NCBI GenBank assembly: GCA_033764335.1
Contig: JANRJC010000017.1
Coordinates: forward strand, 186,001-250,000
Direction: 5' to 3'
From: JAGQVA01 sp033764335
GTDB taxonomy: Bacteria > Bacteroidota > Bacteroidia > J057
DNA: 64,000 nucleotides
This document shows positions 53,676 to 63,891 of this stretch, piece after piece; the first letter of the stretch is position 1, and the number at the start of each line of letters is the position of its first letter. The notes under the pieces are model-generated. The model saw only the letters and a program-made list of their open reading frames with translations. It did not search any database and was not told the DNA's origin. The position numbers and the translations under genes were made by a program.

Positions 53676-53930
53676 ATGTTAACAACAAGCCTTTCAGACT
53701 TTAGAAAAGACATCAAAAAATACCTTGACAAAGTAACGGAGAACTTTGAGACGCTTATCATTAATAGAGGAAAAGACACCGGGGTTGTAATCATATCTTT
53801 AGAAGAATACAATTCGTTGACCGCGACGCAGCACGAATTATCCTCGAAAAAAAATGAACAAAGACTCGATTGGGCGATTGAAAAATTGAAAAAAGGGGTA
53901 TCGTTTAACAAAGAGCTACTCGAACCATGA
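53676..53930 (+). CDS. Antitoxin of the Phd/YefM family
   Basis: 84 residues from the ATG at 53676. The N-terminal DNA-binding part LTTSLSDFRKDIKKYLDKV and the following GVVIISLEEYNSL are typical of Phd/YefM, with a charged C-terminal tail (QRLDWAIEKLKKG) that would wrap the toxin. The open frame from 53631 reads through the operator and is rejected. Overlaps the toxin start as ATGA and represses its own operon with the toxin as corepressor. Confidence 0.92.
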   Translation: MLTTSLSDFRKDIKKYLDKVTENFETLIINRGKDTGVVIISLEEYNSLTATQHELSSKKNEQRLDWAIEKLKKGVSFNKELLEP

Positions 53931-54184
53931 AATATATTTTCGTTGATGAATCATGGGAAGATTATTTATATTGGCAAAAGACCGATAAGAAAATGCTGAC
54001 CAAAATAAATCTTTTGCTAAAAGATATTTCAAGAACGCCTTTCTCCGGACTTGGGAAACCAGAACCCTTAAAATTCAAATATAAAGGGTTCTGGTCCCGA
54101 CGAATAGATGACGAACATCGCTTGATTTACCAAGTTAGGGATGACGAAATTTTAATTGCAAAATGTAGATTCCATTATGATTAG
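53927..54184 (+). CDS. yoeB: YoeB-family ribosome-dependent mRNA endonuclease toxin
   Basis: 85 residues, the normal length. Catalytic positions known from E. coli YoeB align directly: E46 (GKPEPLKF), R65 (DEHRLIY), H83 and Y84 in the C-terminal CRFHYD. It cleaves mRNA in the ribosomal A site during stress until the antitoxin recovers. It overlaps its antitoxin by four bases. All key residues are intact, so the pair should be active. Confidence 0.94.
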   Translation: MKYIFVDESWEDYLYWQKTDKKMLTKINLLLKDISRTPFSGLGKPEPLKFKYKGFWSRRIDDEHRLIYQVRDDEILIAKCRFHYD

Positions 54185-54201
54185 TGGAATGGCTATCCCC
54201 C

Positions 54202-56079
54202 CTACAACTCCAACACTCGTGCACTCAATGCGCTCATCGTCAGGGTTTCGCTGCTATTGATCGCATCTCCTGTCAGCAAGTCCCGGTAAGTCCCCGCAGG
54301 AATTGTCCCCTCCGGAATTACCTGCTCCTGCTCCGAACGGTTGAACAGAATGTAAATGTCTTTGCCTTCATAGCTGCGTTTGTAGCCAAACAATTGTTTT
54401 TCATCGTCGGCCAGGTTGTAGCTTATGTCGCCGTGGATCAGTACGGGATTGTTTTTCCGCAGGGTGATGAGTTTGCGGTAAAAGGCGATGAGGCTGGTGT
54501 CGGCTTTTACGGCGTCCACGGGTCTTGTGCCGTCGGGAAGGGGATGTACGGTCTCATCGTCAAACGCAAGGTCGGGCCAGATCAGGGGTTTGCGGCAGTC
54601 GGGGTCGTCGGCCCCCCACATACCCATTTCGTCGCCGTTCCATATCTGCGGCGCACCGATAAAGGTAAACTGATGGATCAACAACAGTTTTTGCAGGGCG
54701 CGGGTATGGGCGTCGGGTTTGTGGATTTTATAACCGGGGTCGTCGGTGGCTTTTGCCTGATATTTGTATTTGTTGGAGTTGAACAGGGAGGTTGCGAGTC
54801 TCGGGGCGTCATGGCTCGCGCTCATGTTCATCATGGCGTAGAGGGAACCTTCGGGCACGTTGTCGTTGAGTTCGGTGAGGGCTGCTTTCAGTCCGGTGGC
54901 TGTGAGGGGATTGACCGGGTGGCCGAAAAACTGCCGCGCCGCCCGATACCAGCGATAGTTCATGATGGCATCAAATATGTCGCCCTGCACAAAGGGCCGC
55001 GGGTCCATCAGGTCGTCGGGAAATTTCTGCCACCATACTTCGCCCACGAGATAGGCTTCGGGATTGATTTTGCGGACTTCTTCGCGGTATTCCACCCAAA
55101 ATCCCAGGGGAATTTCTGCCGCAACGTCCAGTCGGAATCCGTCCACGCCGTCGCTCCGGTCGCCGTCGCCGTTGGGGTCCAGCCAACGGGCCGATACGTC
55201 ATATACGTGCTGTTTGAAGGCTTGCGAATGAAGATTGCCCTCAAAGGGAAACATCGTGTCCTGACCGATAATTGCCTTTTTGGCCTCGGCGAGGAACGGG
55301 GAACCAAACCATCCTTTGTATTTAAATTCATCCTCCGGGGTGTTGGGATCGTCGTAGGAAAAAATTTCATACCAGTCTTTGTACTGCGAATTTTCTCCGT
55401 TTTTCCGCACATCATCCAATGCCCAGAAATCTCTGCCGGTGTGGTTCCAGGAGTAGTCCATAATCACCCGCATTTCGCGGCGGTGGAGTTCTTTTACGAG
55501 TTCGACAAATAGGCTGTCTGCGGCGGTAAAAGTCCAGGTGGACGGGTCGGCGGGGTTTTCTTTAGCAATAAGTGCCTCATCCTGCCGCGGACGGGGGCCA
55601 AAATTCCGGTCAATATGGTGATAGTTCCGTGCATCGTATTTGTGAAGGGAAGAGGCGTCATTGAGGGGGTTAAAAAAAATCGCGGTTACGCCCAGTTCCT
55701 GAAGGTAATCGAGTTGATCCATAACGCCCTGAAGGTCACCGCCGTAACGCCGGTATTGGATTTTGAACTGCTGTCCCCAGCCGTGTTCATCGAGGGCCGA
55801 AAACCAGGGGTCGGCTTTGTACCAGTCCCAGCCCCAGGGGGTGATTTTCCAGTCGGCGGGCACAGGATCCACCATACCTTGTTCAATATCGTGGGGAGTG
55901 GGATCGTTGGTGGGGTCACCGTTGCGGAATCTTTCGGGGAATATCTGATACCAAACCACTTCTTTGGCCCATTCGGGTACAGGAAAGGTATTGGAATCGG
56001 TATTGTTGGACGGAGTGTGGGTATTACAACCGAAAATAATAACGGTGAATGCCCAAAGGAGGAGGTTAGTTCGTAGCAT
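54202..56079 (-). CDS. GH13 alpha-amylase family lipoprotein
   Basis: 625 residues. Lipobox TVIIFGCNTHT (cysteine near 18), then the catalytic barrel from EVVWYQIFPERFRNGDP. The four GH13 regions are present: DYSWNHTG, DGFRLDVA with the aspartate nucleophile, VGEVWW with the general acid, and MNMSASHD. A small C-terminal beta domain (KDIYILFNRSE onward) ends the protein. The FPERFRNGDP start is typical of neopullulanase/cyclomaltodextrinase-like enzymes. It degrades alpha-glucans at the cell surface. Ends 15 bases downstream of the OmpA-like gene. Confidence 0.93.
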   Translation of the reverse strand: MLRTNLLLWAFTVIIFGCNTHTPSNNTDSNTFPVPEWAKEVVWYQIFPERFRNGDPTNDPTPHDIEQGMVDPVPADWKITPWGWDWYKADPWFSALDEHGWGQQFKIQYRRYGGDLQGVMDQLDYLQELGVTAIFFNPLNDASSLHKYDARNYHHIDRNFGPRPRQDEALIAKENPADPSTWTFTAADSLFVELVKELHRREMRVIMDYSWNHTGRDFWALDDVRKNGENSQYKDWYEIFSYDDPNTPEDEFKYKGWFGSPFLAEAKKAIIGQDTMFPFEGNLHSQAFKQHVYDVSARWLDPNGDGDRSDGVDGFRLDVAAEIPLGFWVEYREEVRKINPEAYLVGEVWWQKFPDDLMDPRPFVQGDIFDAIMNYRWYRAARQFFGHPVNPLTATGLKAALTELNDNVPEGSLYAMMNMSASHDAPRLATSLFNSNKYKYQAKATDDPGYKIHKPDAHTRALQKLLLIHQFTFIGAPQIWNGDEMGMWGADDPDCRKPLIWPDLAFDDETVHPLPDGTRPVDAVKADTSLIAFYRKLITLRKNNPVLIHGDISYNLADDEKQLFGYKRSYEGKDIYILFNRSEQEQVIPEGTIPAGTYRDLLTGDAINSSETLTMSALSARVLEL

Positions 56080-56094
56080 AGGATAAAAATTATC

Positions 56095-56502
56095 CTACAA
56101 AAATAACGGAGTCAGGATAATATCCACGCGCCGATTGGCCATTCTTCCATGTAAAGTGGAATTATCATACAAAGGGTTAAACTGACCGTTGTCAATTCGC
56201 CCAATTCTTTCGGGGGGAATCTGGTTTTGGCCCAGTTCGTAGGTCACCGCATCGCTGCGTTTTTCGGAAAGCCATTGGTTGTATTCCGCACCGCCGATAT
56301 TGTCGGTATGGCTGGAAATAGAAATCTGATAACTTTCGAGATTGGGCACCGATTGAATAAATTCGCGGATTTCGGCGACCTGAGTCGGATCAATATAAGC
56401 ACTTCCTCCCCCGAAAAAGACGCTTTTGATCAGTTCGGTGTTTTGGGAGAAAACCATCGGAATAGCCGCAAAAGCAGCGACAAGGAGAAATATCCTTTTC
56501 AT
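56095..56502 (-). CDS. OmpA-family peptidoglycan-associated protein
   Basis: 135 residues: signal peptide (MKRIFLLVAAFAAIPMVFSQ), then a compact OmpA C-terminal domain with FFGGGSAYID, SSHTDNIGGAEYNQWLSEKR, the NRRVDIILTP end. The TD and NRRV residues contact diaminopimelate in the family. There is no beta-barrel, so this is a periplasmic peptidoglycan-binding protein. It is about 95 bases downstream of the GH78 gene's end and 15 bases upstream of GH13. Confidence 0.9.
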   Translation of the reverse strand: MKRIFLLVAAFAAIPMVFSQNTELIKSVFFGGGSAYIDPTQVAEIREFIQSVPNLESYQISISSHTDNIGGAEYNQWLSEKRSDAVTYELGQNQIPPERIGRIDNGQFNPLYDNSTLHGRMANRRVDIILTPLFL

Positions 56503-56597
56503 GGCTTAGGGATTTCAATGTAACGGGAAAATATAACCAGAATTCCGGAATTTTGCAATTTGATACTTGAGTATAGAATGAGACGCCTATTATGGTA

Positions 56598-59414
56598 TTA
56601 CTTATTTTCCCGATTTCCATTCACAAAAAGCGTTTTTTCTCCCAGCCTGCCTTGTGGTTTTACCCGACAGATAACTCCTTCGGGCGCCTCATAACTGAGC
56701 CACAACTGATTGCCCACCACCCTCCACTCCACATGAATTTTACCTTTGGGATGAGGCACATCGCCTTTGGCCCATTCGACGGTTTCGGTCTGTGGTGCAA
56801 TCAGCACAGTATCGGGAGAATAGGGATGCGGATAACCCAGATCAACCCCCAGCACTTGTGTGGTAAGGTAAAAGGTAGGTGCGCCACTCCACGCATGGCT
56901 GAGTGTGCCGATGCCCGTATCGCCAAAATTTTCCCACGCGGTATCGTCGTGTTTGTAGATCATGGGTCCCCAGTGTTTGCGCATAAAGGTTTCGGCTTCT
57001 TGCGCCATTCCGTGCCGATACAAGGCAGCAAACAGGTAAAAAGACCCGTAGGGAGTGGCCAGTCTTTGGCGGTTGATATTGCCGATATTTTCCAGCATTT
57101 TCCCCATCTGTGGCATAAAACGATCTTCCTGCGCTTCTTTTGTAAGCCCAAAAATATAAGGCCATGCACTCGAAATGGGGTAATGATGGGAAATGGCGGT
57201 ATCTCCCGCAATCCCGTCGCGAAACATTCCCTTTTCCTCGTCCCAATAGTGTGTTTGTAGGGAAAAGGTAAGCTCTGCAGCGAGGAATTGGTAGGTTTCG
57301 GCATCCTCTTTTTTCCCTAAATGATTCGCCATATCCGCCATAAGCAGGCAACAACGGGCCAAAAGGGCATGATAAGCGGTATTATAGACCTTGGTTTTTT
57401 GTATTTGCGTCCATTCGATAAATACTCTTTCGTTCAGAATCCGCCCGTCTTCGGTTCTCCGGTTTAATATTTCCTGAAGAAGATAAACATACCGGGGGTA
57501 AAGGCTGTCGGCAAAGGCCCATTCGCCGGTATGATTGACGTACCAATACAGTGCTTCCAGGGTAAGCAGCGGATAATCTTCCAGCAGCCCGATTTCATCG
57601 GGGTGGCGGGGGGTATTCGGGTGAAACAGGTCTGCATACATATCCTGAAACAATACCAGCGACTGTCTTACCAGCCTCAAATCTCCACTTCCTGCAAGGG
57701 TAATAGCCATTTGAGGCAACATGTCTCCGGCATAAAGTCCTCTTTCGCGAAAGGGTGTGTCGGTATAAGAATCTTCCGCACAAACGCGCAGGGTTCGCCA
57801 GCCCAGTTGCCAGATGGCATTGAAAAGAGGATCGGAACACTCAAAACTTCCTTTTTCTTCAAAAGGGTAAATCTGATTGACCACATAAACTTTTGTGATT
57901 TTCACGGGCCGGTTGTGGTTTCGGATATTCAATTGAAGGTAACGAAGGCCGTAAGGCCGGAGTGTCTCAAAACGATTAACGCCTTCCCGCGCAATATGCC
58001 TCGCACCCATATATAGCCCGGCGCGTTTCATCATCCACGGTTTTTCGCCCAATAAATCTTCGGTGAATCCGACATCGAGAATCGTTCCTTCCGGAGCTTC
58101 GTATTCGACGACAATTCGCCCTAGTTTTTTATACCGAAAATCATATACCATTGCCATATTTTTCCCGGCTTCGAGGGTTACCGGTTTTACTGGCTCAGGT
58201 GACAACGATTGTGAAAAATATCGCCACGCCATATCTACTGCGGGGTTATTGGCATCGTCCTTTCGGTGATGAGGCCTCCATTGGGCAGAAAGATTGCCGG
58301 GAAGCTGATCGGCAGAAAAAGGAATAGTTAGCTGCTGTAATCGTTCTTCTTCTTCTCTGGAAAAGGGGCCTGCGGTTTCAAACCACAGCATGTCGTCTGA
58401 CTTTTTATTTAAGGAGAGAATCAAGCCGGCACTATCGGGGAAAGCGAGGAAAAAATCCCATGTTCCCCAGAAGGATTTGCGGCGAACAAAAAACTCGTTC
58501 CAACCTGCATGAAAATTCATTATGACCTCCTGCCGATGGGGCTGGTTTTCGGGTGCGTTGGTTTGGGGTAATGGGCCGGCTCCGTTGAGAAAATGTTCCC
58601 CCCACCATATTCCTGCTTTTACTTGTTGTGCCTGTGGGGAATAAATCCATGTATGGCCAAACAACGTTCTTCCCAAGCGGAACTCTTCATTGTTTTCATC
58701 GGGTACTTTTACCCGGAAGGAGTATATTTTTTCATCGGTTTTTAAGGTGTACGGCCCTGTCTGGGAAAGGGGGAAAAAAGGCTCCTGTGTCAGGGGAGGA
58801 AGGGTGCGAGGGGTAAGGTTGCCCCAAGGCAAAGGAATCTCGAGTTTTTGGGGTTTGTGCCAGTTGGAGGCGTTGAAATCTACGCGCGCATCATATACCT
58901 CAAAAGGCCCAAGAGCAAAAGACATTTTAGGGCTTTGTGGATCGTATCCTGTCATACGCTGGCAACGCCATTTTCCGGGAGTCTTCAGGGAAAACGTATC
59001 GCCTTTTGAAGAAAGGATTTCTCCCCAGGCGATAAACCCGGGTGGGGTTCGCTTGAGTTGGTAGGAATCGGTACCATTGGAAAAAACACGAACATGGATA
59101 TGGTTTTTTCCAGGGGTAAGGTAAGGCAAAATGTCATAGGTATCGTATTGCGGATGGGCCGGGTAAAACCGCGCAGGACCAAAATTGACAAATTTGTCAT
59201 TGACAATCAGATGATAACGGGAATCAGCAAAAAGGTGAATGACGGCTTTTTGGGGCATGTCTTTCCATTCAGCCTCATAACGAAACTCGGCAGCCTGAAA
59301 ACGACCCTGACCGTAAGCATCTACCCATACAAAATCTGCATCGGGTGGAGTTTGGGCAAACAAACGGGCAGACATGCCGATTACTGATAATAAGAGTAGT
59401 AGCTGTTCAGTCAT
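56598..59414 (-). CDS. GH78-type alpha-L-rhamnosidase (exported)
   Basis: 938 residues with a signal peptide (MTEQLLLLLSVIGMSARLFAQ). N-terminal beta domains (the ADSRYHLIVNDKFVNFGPAR jelly-roll start) are followed by the (alpha/alpha)6 catalytic barrel from about 530; DSYTDTPFRERGLYAGDM holds the acidic residue/arginine/tryptophan-type site of the family, where DCPQRERxGWxGD is typical. A C-terminal beta domain closes the protein. It should release rhamnose or a similar 6-deoxysugar from plant, algal or bacterial glycans outside the cell. The exact sugar is uncertain because the catalytic loop deviates. Confidence 0.85.
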   Translation of the reverse strand: MTEQLLLLLSVIGMSARLFAQTPPDADFVWVDAYGQGRFQAAEFRYEAEWKDMPQKAVIHLFADSRYHLIVNDKFVNFGPARFYPAHPQYDTYDILPYLTPGKNHIHVRVFSNGTDSYQLKRTPPGFIAWGEILSSKGDTFSLKTPGKWRCQRMTGYDPQSPKMSFALGPFEVYDARVDFNASNWHKPQKLEIPLPWGNLTPRTLPPLTQEPFFPLSQTGPYTLKTDEKIYSFRVKVPDENNEEFRLGRTLFGHTWIYSPQAQQVKAGIWWGEHFLNGAGPLPQTNAPENQPHRQEVIMNFHAGWNEFFVRRKSFWGTWDFFLAFPDSAGLILSLNKKSDDMLWFETAGPFSREEEERLQQLTIPFSADQLPGNLSAQWRPHHRKDDANNPAVDMAWRYFSQSLSPEPVKPVTLEAGKNMAMVYDFRYKKLGRIVVEYEAPEGTILDVGFTEDLLGEKPWMMKRAGLYMGARHIAREGVNRFETLRPYGLRYLQLNIRNHNRPVKITKVYVVNQIYPFEEKGSFECSDPLFNAIWQLGWRTLRVCAEDSYTDTPFRERGLYAGDMLPQMAITLAGSGDLRLVRQSLVLFQDMYADLFHPNTPRHPDEIGLLEDYPLLTLEALYWYVNHTGEWAFADSLYPRYVYLLQEILNRRTEDGRILNERVFIEWTQIQKTKVYNTAYHALLARCCLLMADMANHLGKKEDAETYQFLAAELTFSLQTHYWDEEKGMFRDGIAGDTAISHHYPISSAWPYIFGLTKEAQEDRFMPQMGKMLENIGNINRQRLATPYGSFYLFAALYRHGMAQEAETFMRKHWGPMIYKHDDTAWENFGDTGIGTLSHAWSGAPTFYLTTQVLGVDLGYPHPYSPDTVLIAPQTETVEWAKGDVPHPKGKIHVEWRVVGNQLWLSYEAPEGVICRVKPQGRLGEKTLFVNGNRENK

Positions 59415-59509
59415 CGGAAACGATTTTGAACAGAAATTATAAAGGAAAGAATTGTTTTTTGTGCTGCCCTGTGCTGCTCGGAAAAAGTAAATCGTATTTC
59501 TAACTTCCT

Positions 59510-61219
59510 CTATTTGAAGTCGGAGCGAATCAGTTCCCTCGCATTCTGCAAGGCGGTTTCGGATACTTTGTCCCCGCTGATCATTTTCGCCAGCTCATTG
59601 ATCCGCTCTTCATGGGTCAGGCGGGTGACCGTAGAGGTGGTGGTTTCGCCGATGATTTCTTTTGAAATACGGAAATGCTGGTCTCCTTTTCCGGCAATCT
59701 GCGGCAAATGGGTAATAGACAGTATCTGAAATCTTCGGGCAAGTCTGTGCATCACATCTCCCACTTTATGGGCAATTTCTCCGCTGATTCCGGCGTCTAT
59801 TTCATCGAAAATCAGTACCGGAGACTCGGACTTATCGGCCAGTGCTGCTTTCAGCGCCAGCATCACCCGTGAAATTTCTCCGCCGGAAGCAATCTGGGAA
59901 AGAGGGCCTGCGGGCATACCCGGGTTGGTCTGAAGGATAAACCACACCTTGTTAAAACCGCTGGCGGTAACTTTCAGGTTTTCGCCCTCCACCGTAAGTT
60001 CGCCGTCTTCCGCACGGTTTCGTTCAATGCCTATTTCAAAGCGGGATTTTTCAAATCCCACTTCTTTAAGCAAGCTGAAAATTTTTTCTTCCAGCGGTTT
60101 TTTGGCCGCAAGGCGTGCGGTTTCGACTTTCAGCCCGATTTCCGCCAGCAAACCATTTATTTTATGGAGGGTTTGTTTTTTCTGGTTAATGGTGGTTTCG
60201 AGGGAACCAAACTCTTCTATTTTCGCCTCAAATTCGAGGTATTTTTGTACCAGTTCAGCACCGTTGCGGGCATTGTAGCGGAGTTTGAATTTGTGGTAAA
60301 CGGCCAGGCGCTCTTCGATAAAGGAGAGTCTTTCGGGGTCGGATTCGGTGGTCTCAAGCAAATCCTGAAAGGTAAAGGCCGATTCTTTTAGAGTGTTCAG
60401 CACATCAAGCAGGCGTTCAACTTCTTCGGAAATCGCCGTGCTTACGGTGCGTATTTTCCGGAGGGGTTCCATTGCCTGACTCAATTGATTGTAGAGAGAA
60501 AATTCCTGATTATACAACAGTTCTACGGATCCTCCCAAAGCTTCACGCACTTCCTCTGCATGTTGGAGAAGGTTGAGTTCCTGTTCCAGTTTTTCTTCTT
60601 CATCGGCCTGAATACCTGCGGATTGCAGTTCTTTCGCCTGAAACTGGTAATAGTCGAGTTGTTGTTTGGCTTGTTGTTCTTTTGCTTCCAGTTCGCGGAT
60701 TTCGCGGCTTAAAGTCTGGCTTTCACGAAGTTTGGCGGCAAAAGTAGCGGTTAAACTTTCACAGCCTGCATAGGCGTCCACGATTTCCAACTGGCGGTCG
60801 GCAGAGAGCAGCGAATAACTTTCATGCTGGCTGTGAAGGTCCACGAGAATGGCGCTTACATCGCGCAGGGTTTGAAGCGAAACCGGGGTATCATTGATAA
60901 ATGCGCGGGACTTTCCGTTGGAGCGGATTTCCCGACGGATGAGGATTTCATCGTCTTCGAGGTCAAACTCTTCGTTTCCTTTAAGTTTTTCCCTTATAAT
61001 GGGGCTTAGGCGGCCAAAACGGGCTTCCACGATACATTTGTCATCGGTACGGAACACCACAGAATTATCCGCACGTTTGCCATTAATCAACCCCAAAGCA
61101 CCGATCAGCAGCGATTTCCCCGCACCCGTTTCTCCCGTAAGGATATTTAGTCCGGCGGGAAATTCGACGTGTGTTTCGGCAAACAATGCATAATTCCTGA
61201 TATACAAATGTTTGAGCAT
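59510..61219 (-). CDS. recN: DNA repair protein RecN
   Basis: 569 residues, normal length. SMC-like: N-terminal LNILTGETGAGKSLLIGAL Walker A, then the LVDLHSQHESYSLL segment, long coiled coils, and C-terminal SGGEISRVMLALKAAL signature with LIFDEIDAGISGEIA Walker B. RecN holds broken DNA ends for recombinational repair. The gene is transcribed away from lpd, 97 bases apart. Confidence 0.96.
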   Translation of the reverse strand: MLKHLYIRNYALFAETHVEFPAGLNILTGETGAGKSLLIGALGLINGKRADNSVVFRTDDKCIVEARFGRLSPIIREKLKGNEEFDLEDDEILIRREIRSNGKSRAFINDTPVSLQTLRDVSAILVDLHSQHESYSLLSADRQLEIVDAYAGCESLTATFAAKLRESQTLSREIRELEAKEQQAKQQLDYYQFQAKELQSAGIQADEEEKLEQELNLLQHAEEVREALGGSVELLYNQEFSLYNQLSQAMEPLRKIRTVSTAISEEVERLLDVLNTLKESAFTFQDLLETTESDPERLSFIEERLAVYHKFKLRYNARNGAELVQKYLEFEAKIEEFGSLETTINQKKQTLHKINGLLAEIGLKVETARLAAKKPLEEKIFSLLKEVGFEKSRFEIGIERNRAEDGELTVEGENLKVTASGFNKVWFILQTNPGMPAGPLSQIASGGEISRVMLALKAALADKSESPVLIFDEIDAGISGEIAHKVGDVMHRLARRFQILSITHLPQIAGKGDQHFRISKEIIGETTTSTVTRLTHEERINELAKMISGDKVSETALQNARELIRSDFK

Positions 61220-61316
61220 ACAGAAGCAATTGATGGGCTAAAGGTAGTAAACCAACGCTTGCCAATCCAACATTTTTCCTAACTTTGCCCGCTGAATCCA
61301 AAGGATAATTAGAAAT

Positions 61317-62711
61317 ATGGCAAATAGTTATGATCTTATCGTAATTGGTAGCGGACCCGGCGGTTATGTGGCTGCTATCCGCGCTTCTCAGTTGGGCATG
61401 AAAACGGCTGTCGTGGAGCGGGAATCGCTCGGAGGCATCTGCCTTAACTGGGGTTGTATCCCTACCAAAGCACTGCTGAAAAGTGCAGAAGTGATGACTT
61501 ACCTCCACCATGCCGGAGAATATGGTCTCAAGGCCGATAAAGTCGGCCATGACTTTGATGCGGTCGTAAAAAGAAGCCGGGGTGTAGCCGACGGTATGAG
61601 CAAAGGCGTGAGTTTCCTCCTTCGCAAAAATAAAGTGGATGTCCTCACCGGAAATGGCCGCCTTACCGTGGACAAAAAAGTGGAAGTAACGGATGCCGCG
61701 GGCAAAACCAGTGTTTATACCGCTAAAAATATTATTCTCGCCACCGGAGCGCGCTCCCGCAACCTCCCGGCTATGCCGCTCGACGGCAAAAAGATCATCG
61801 GCTACCGCGAAGCCATGACCCTGCCGACTCAACCCAAAAAGATGATCGTGGTAGGCTCCGGAGCGATCGGGATGGAATTTGCCTACTTCTATCATTCGAT
61901 GGGTACGGAAGTGGTTGTAGTGGAATTTCTGGATCGTATCCTCCCCCGCGAAGACGTGGAGGTTTCGGCGCTGATGGATCGTATTTATAAAAAAGCGGGT
62001 TATACGATTATGACGGGTTCGGAGGTTACGGCTGTGGACACCTCGGGTAAAGGGGTTGTTGCTACAGTAAAAACCAAAAAAGGCGAAGAAAAACTCGAAG
62101 CAGATGTCCTGCTTTCTGCCGTAGGCATCACTGCCAATATCGAAAAACTGGGCCTCGAAGACCTCGGCATCAAAACGGATCGCGGACTCGTGGTCGTGGA
62201 TGAATTTTACCGCACCAATGTGCCCAATATTTACGCCATTGGAGACATGATCCCTGGCGCAGCTCTTGCTCACGTGGCTTCTCACGAAGGCATTATCTGT
62301 GTGGAGAAAATCGCGGGTATGCACGTCGAACCGATGGACTACAACAATATCCCGAGTTGTACTTATTGCCAGCCTGAAGTGGCTTCCGTGGGTTATACCG
62401 AACAGGGCGCCAAAGACGCGGGTTACGAAATCAAGGTGGGGAAATTCCCCTTCTCTGCTTCCGGAAAAGCCTCCGCCTCCGGCAAAAAAGACGGGTTCGT
62501 CAAAGTCATTTTTGACGCCAAATACGGCGAGTTCCTCGGCGCTCACATGGTCGGCGCAGGTGTCACGGACATGATCGCCGAAGTCGTGGTTGCCCGTAAA
62601 CTCGAAACCACCGGCCATGAAATCATCAAAGCGGTTCACCCCCACCCTACCATGTCGGAAGCCGTGATGGAAGCCGCTGCCGCTGCTTACGATGAGGTCA
62701 TCCATTTGTAG
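61317..62711 (+). CDS. lpd: Dihydrolipoyl dehydrogenase (E3)
   Basis: 464 residues. FAD-binding IGSGPGGYVAAIRA, the redox-active disulfide GGICLNWGCIPTKALL (CX4C), NAD-binding VGSGAIGMEFA, and the C-terminal active-site base in AVHPHPTMSEAVMEAA. It reoxidises lipoamide in pyruvate and 2-oxoglutarate dehydrogenases and the glycine cleavage system. No E1/E2 genes are linked, which is common. A 540-codon open frame on the opposite strand is a shadow. Confidence 0.97.
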   Translation: MANSYDLIVIGSGPGGYVAAIRASQLGMKTAVVERESLGGICLNWGCIPTKALLKSAEVMTYLHHAGEYGLKADKVGHDFDAVVKRSRGVADGMSKGVSFLLRKNKVDVLTGNGRLTVDKKVEVTDAAGKTSVYTAKNIILATGARSRNLPAMPLDGKKIIGYREAMTLPTQPKKMIVVGSGAIGMEFAYFYHSMGTEVVVVEFLDRILPREDVEVSALMDRIYKKAGYTIMTGSEVTAVDTSGKGVVATVKTKKGEEKLEADVLLSAVGITANIEKLGLEDLGIKTDRGLVVVDEFYRTNVPNIYAIGDMIPGAALAHVASHEGIICVEKIAGMHVEPMDYNNIPSCTYCQPEVASVGYTEQGAKDAGYEIKVGKFPFSASGKASASGKKDGFVKVIFDAKYGEFLGAHMVGAGVTDMIAEVVVARKLETTGHEIIKAVHPHPTMSEAVMEAAAAAYDEVIHL

Positions 62712-62724
62712 GAAAAACCCGCCG

Positions 62725-63891
62725 TCAGTGAAGTTTGGGCAACTCCTGATTCAAAAAATCGGTCAGGGGTAAAATATGAATCCCGTCGTCCCGCTGGTAG
62801 TTGTGCCCGTGAGGAGTGATGATATAAGTGAAATCCGGCTGAATGTCGGATTTCGCTTCAAAAAAACCTTTGGGCAGTACCGGTGCGGAGGTAAATTTCA
62901 CTTCCACCAAAATCTTTTTTCCGCCGGGCGATACCAGCAATAAATCCGCCTCTGTGCCTTTTTGCGTGCGGTAAAAGTAGTATTGCCACCGCTGAAACGT
63001 ACATCGCCGGATTTGTTCGATTACGTATCCTTCCCAGGAAGCTCCTGCAAGGATATGATTGGGAAGAGTTTCGGCTGAAGGGATATTTGCCAGAAAATGC
63101 AAAATGCCGGAGTCCCGAATATAGAGTTTGGGAGATTTTACCAGGCGCTTGGTGATATTCAGGAAATAAGGCTGTAACCGGTCAATCATAAATGCCCCTT
63201 CCAAGATGTCGAGGTAATGTTTTACCGTAGGTTGAGATATGCCTAGGGTTCGCGATAAATCGGAAACATTCAATAAGTTGCCATGTACGGTAGCCAGAAC
63301 CAGTATCAGTCGAGATAATGCGGCAGGCGCGAGTTCGTAGCCCAGCAAACGGACATCCCTTTCAACAAAAGTTTTGACCAGATTGTCGAGCCATCGCTCA
63401 CATACTGTGTCCGAAGGAGCCAAGAGAGCATCGGGGAACCCGCCGCGAAACCAATGTTTTTCCATTGAAATGTCCGCCGGCAATTCAACCAGGGAAAAAG
63501 GAGTCAGTTCGGTGTAGGCAATCCGGCCCGCCAATGACTCCGAGGAATGGCGCAATAGCCACGGAGAAGCGGATCCCAACAAGATAAACCGGGCCGGATC
63601 GCGCTGCTGATCCACAATCGCGCGCAGAAGTGTAAACAACTCCGGCATACGCTGTACCTCATCAATAATGATGCATTTATCCGCATTTTGCTGAAAAAAC
63701 CTACTCGGCTGCTCCAAAAGACGCGCATCATCGCTAAGCTCCAGATCAAAGTACAGGGTCTCTTTCCCTAAAAGGGGCCGAAGGGCTTTGGCAAGGGTCG
63801 TTTTACCCGATTGCCGGGGACCAATAATACCCAGAACCGGAAAGTATCGTGCATCTTCTAAAAGAAGGGCTGTAACATTGCGGGGATACAT
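62725..63891 (-). CDS. AAA ATPase with DUF4143 domain
   Basis: 388 residues. N-terminal ATPase with Walker A GPRQSGKTTLAKAL near 25, Walker B CIIIDEVQRMPE and the sensor LLGSASPWLL; then the DUF4143 domain (LGISQPTVKHYLDILEGAFM and the endonuclease-like ILVEVKFTSAPV with KGTEADLLL, resembling a PD-(D/E)xK core). Such proteins are frequent in bacteria with unclear roles, often in mobile or conflict contexts. Convergent with lpd. Full length. Confidence 0.92.
   Translation of the reverse strand: MYPRNVTALLLEDARYFPVLGIIGPRQSGKTTLAKALRPLLGKETLYFDLELSDDARLLEQPSRFFQQNADKCIIIDEVQRMPELFTLLRAIVDQQRDPARFILLGSASPWLLRHSSESLAGRIAYTELTPFSLVELPADISMEKHWFRGGFPDALLAPSDTVCERWLDNLVKTFVERDVRLLGYELAPAALSRLILVLATVHGNLLNVSDLSRTLGISQPTVKHYLDILEGAFMIDRLQPYFLNITKRLVKSPKLYIRDSGILHFLANIPSAETLPNHILAGASWEGYVIEQIRRCTFQRWQYYFYRTQKGTEADLLLVSPGGKKILVEVKFTSAPVLPKGFFEAKSDIQPDFTYIITPHGHNYQRDDGIHILPLTDFLNQELPKLH

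Noticed and set aside
54184..55512. 442-codon open frame opposite the GH13 gene
   Set aside because: Shadow of a gene whose four catalytic regions are intact on the other strand.
61083..62705. 540-codon open frame on the minus strand opposite lpd
   Set aside because: It lies entirely opposite lpd and the end of recN, both with all family motifs; the antisense protein has no motif and a histidine/phenylalanine-rich shadow composition.
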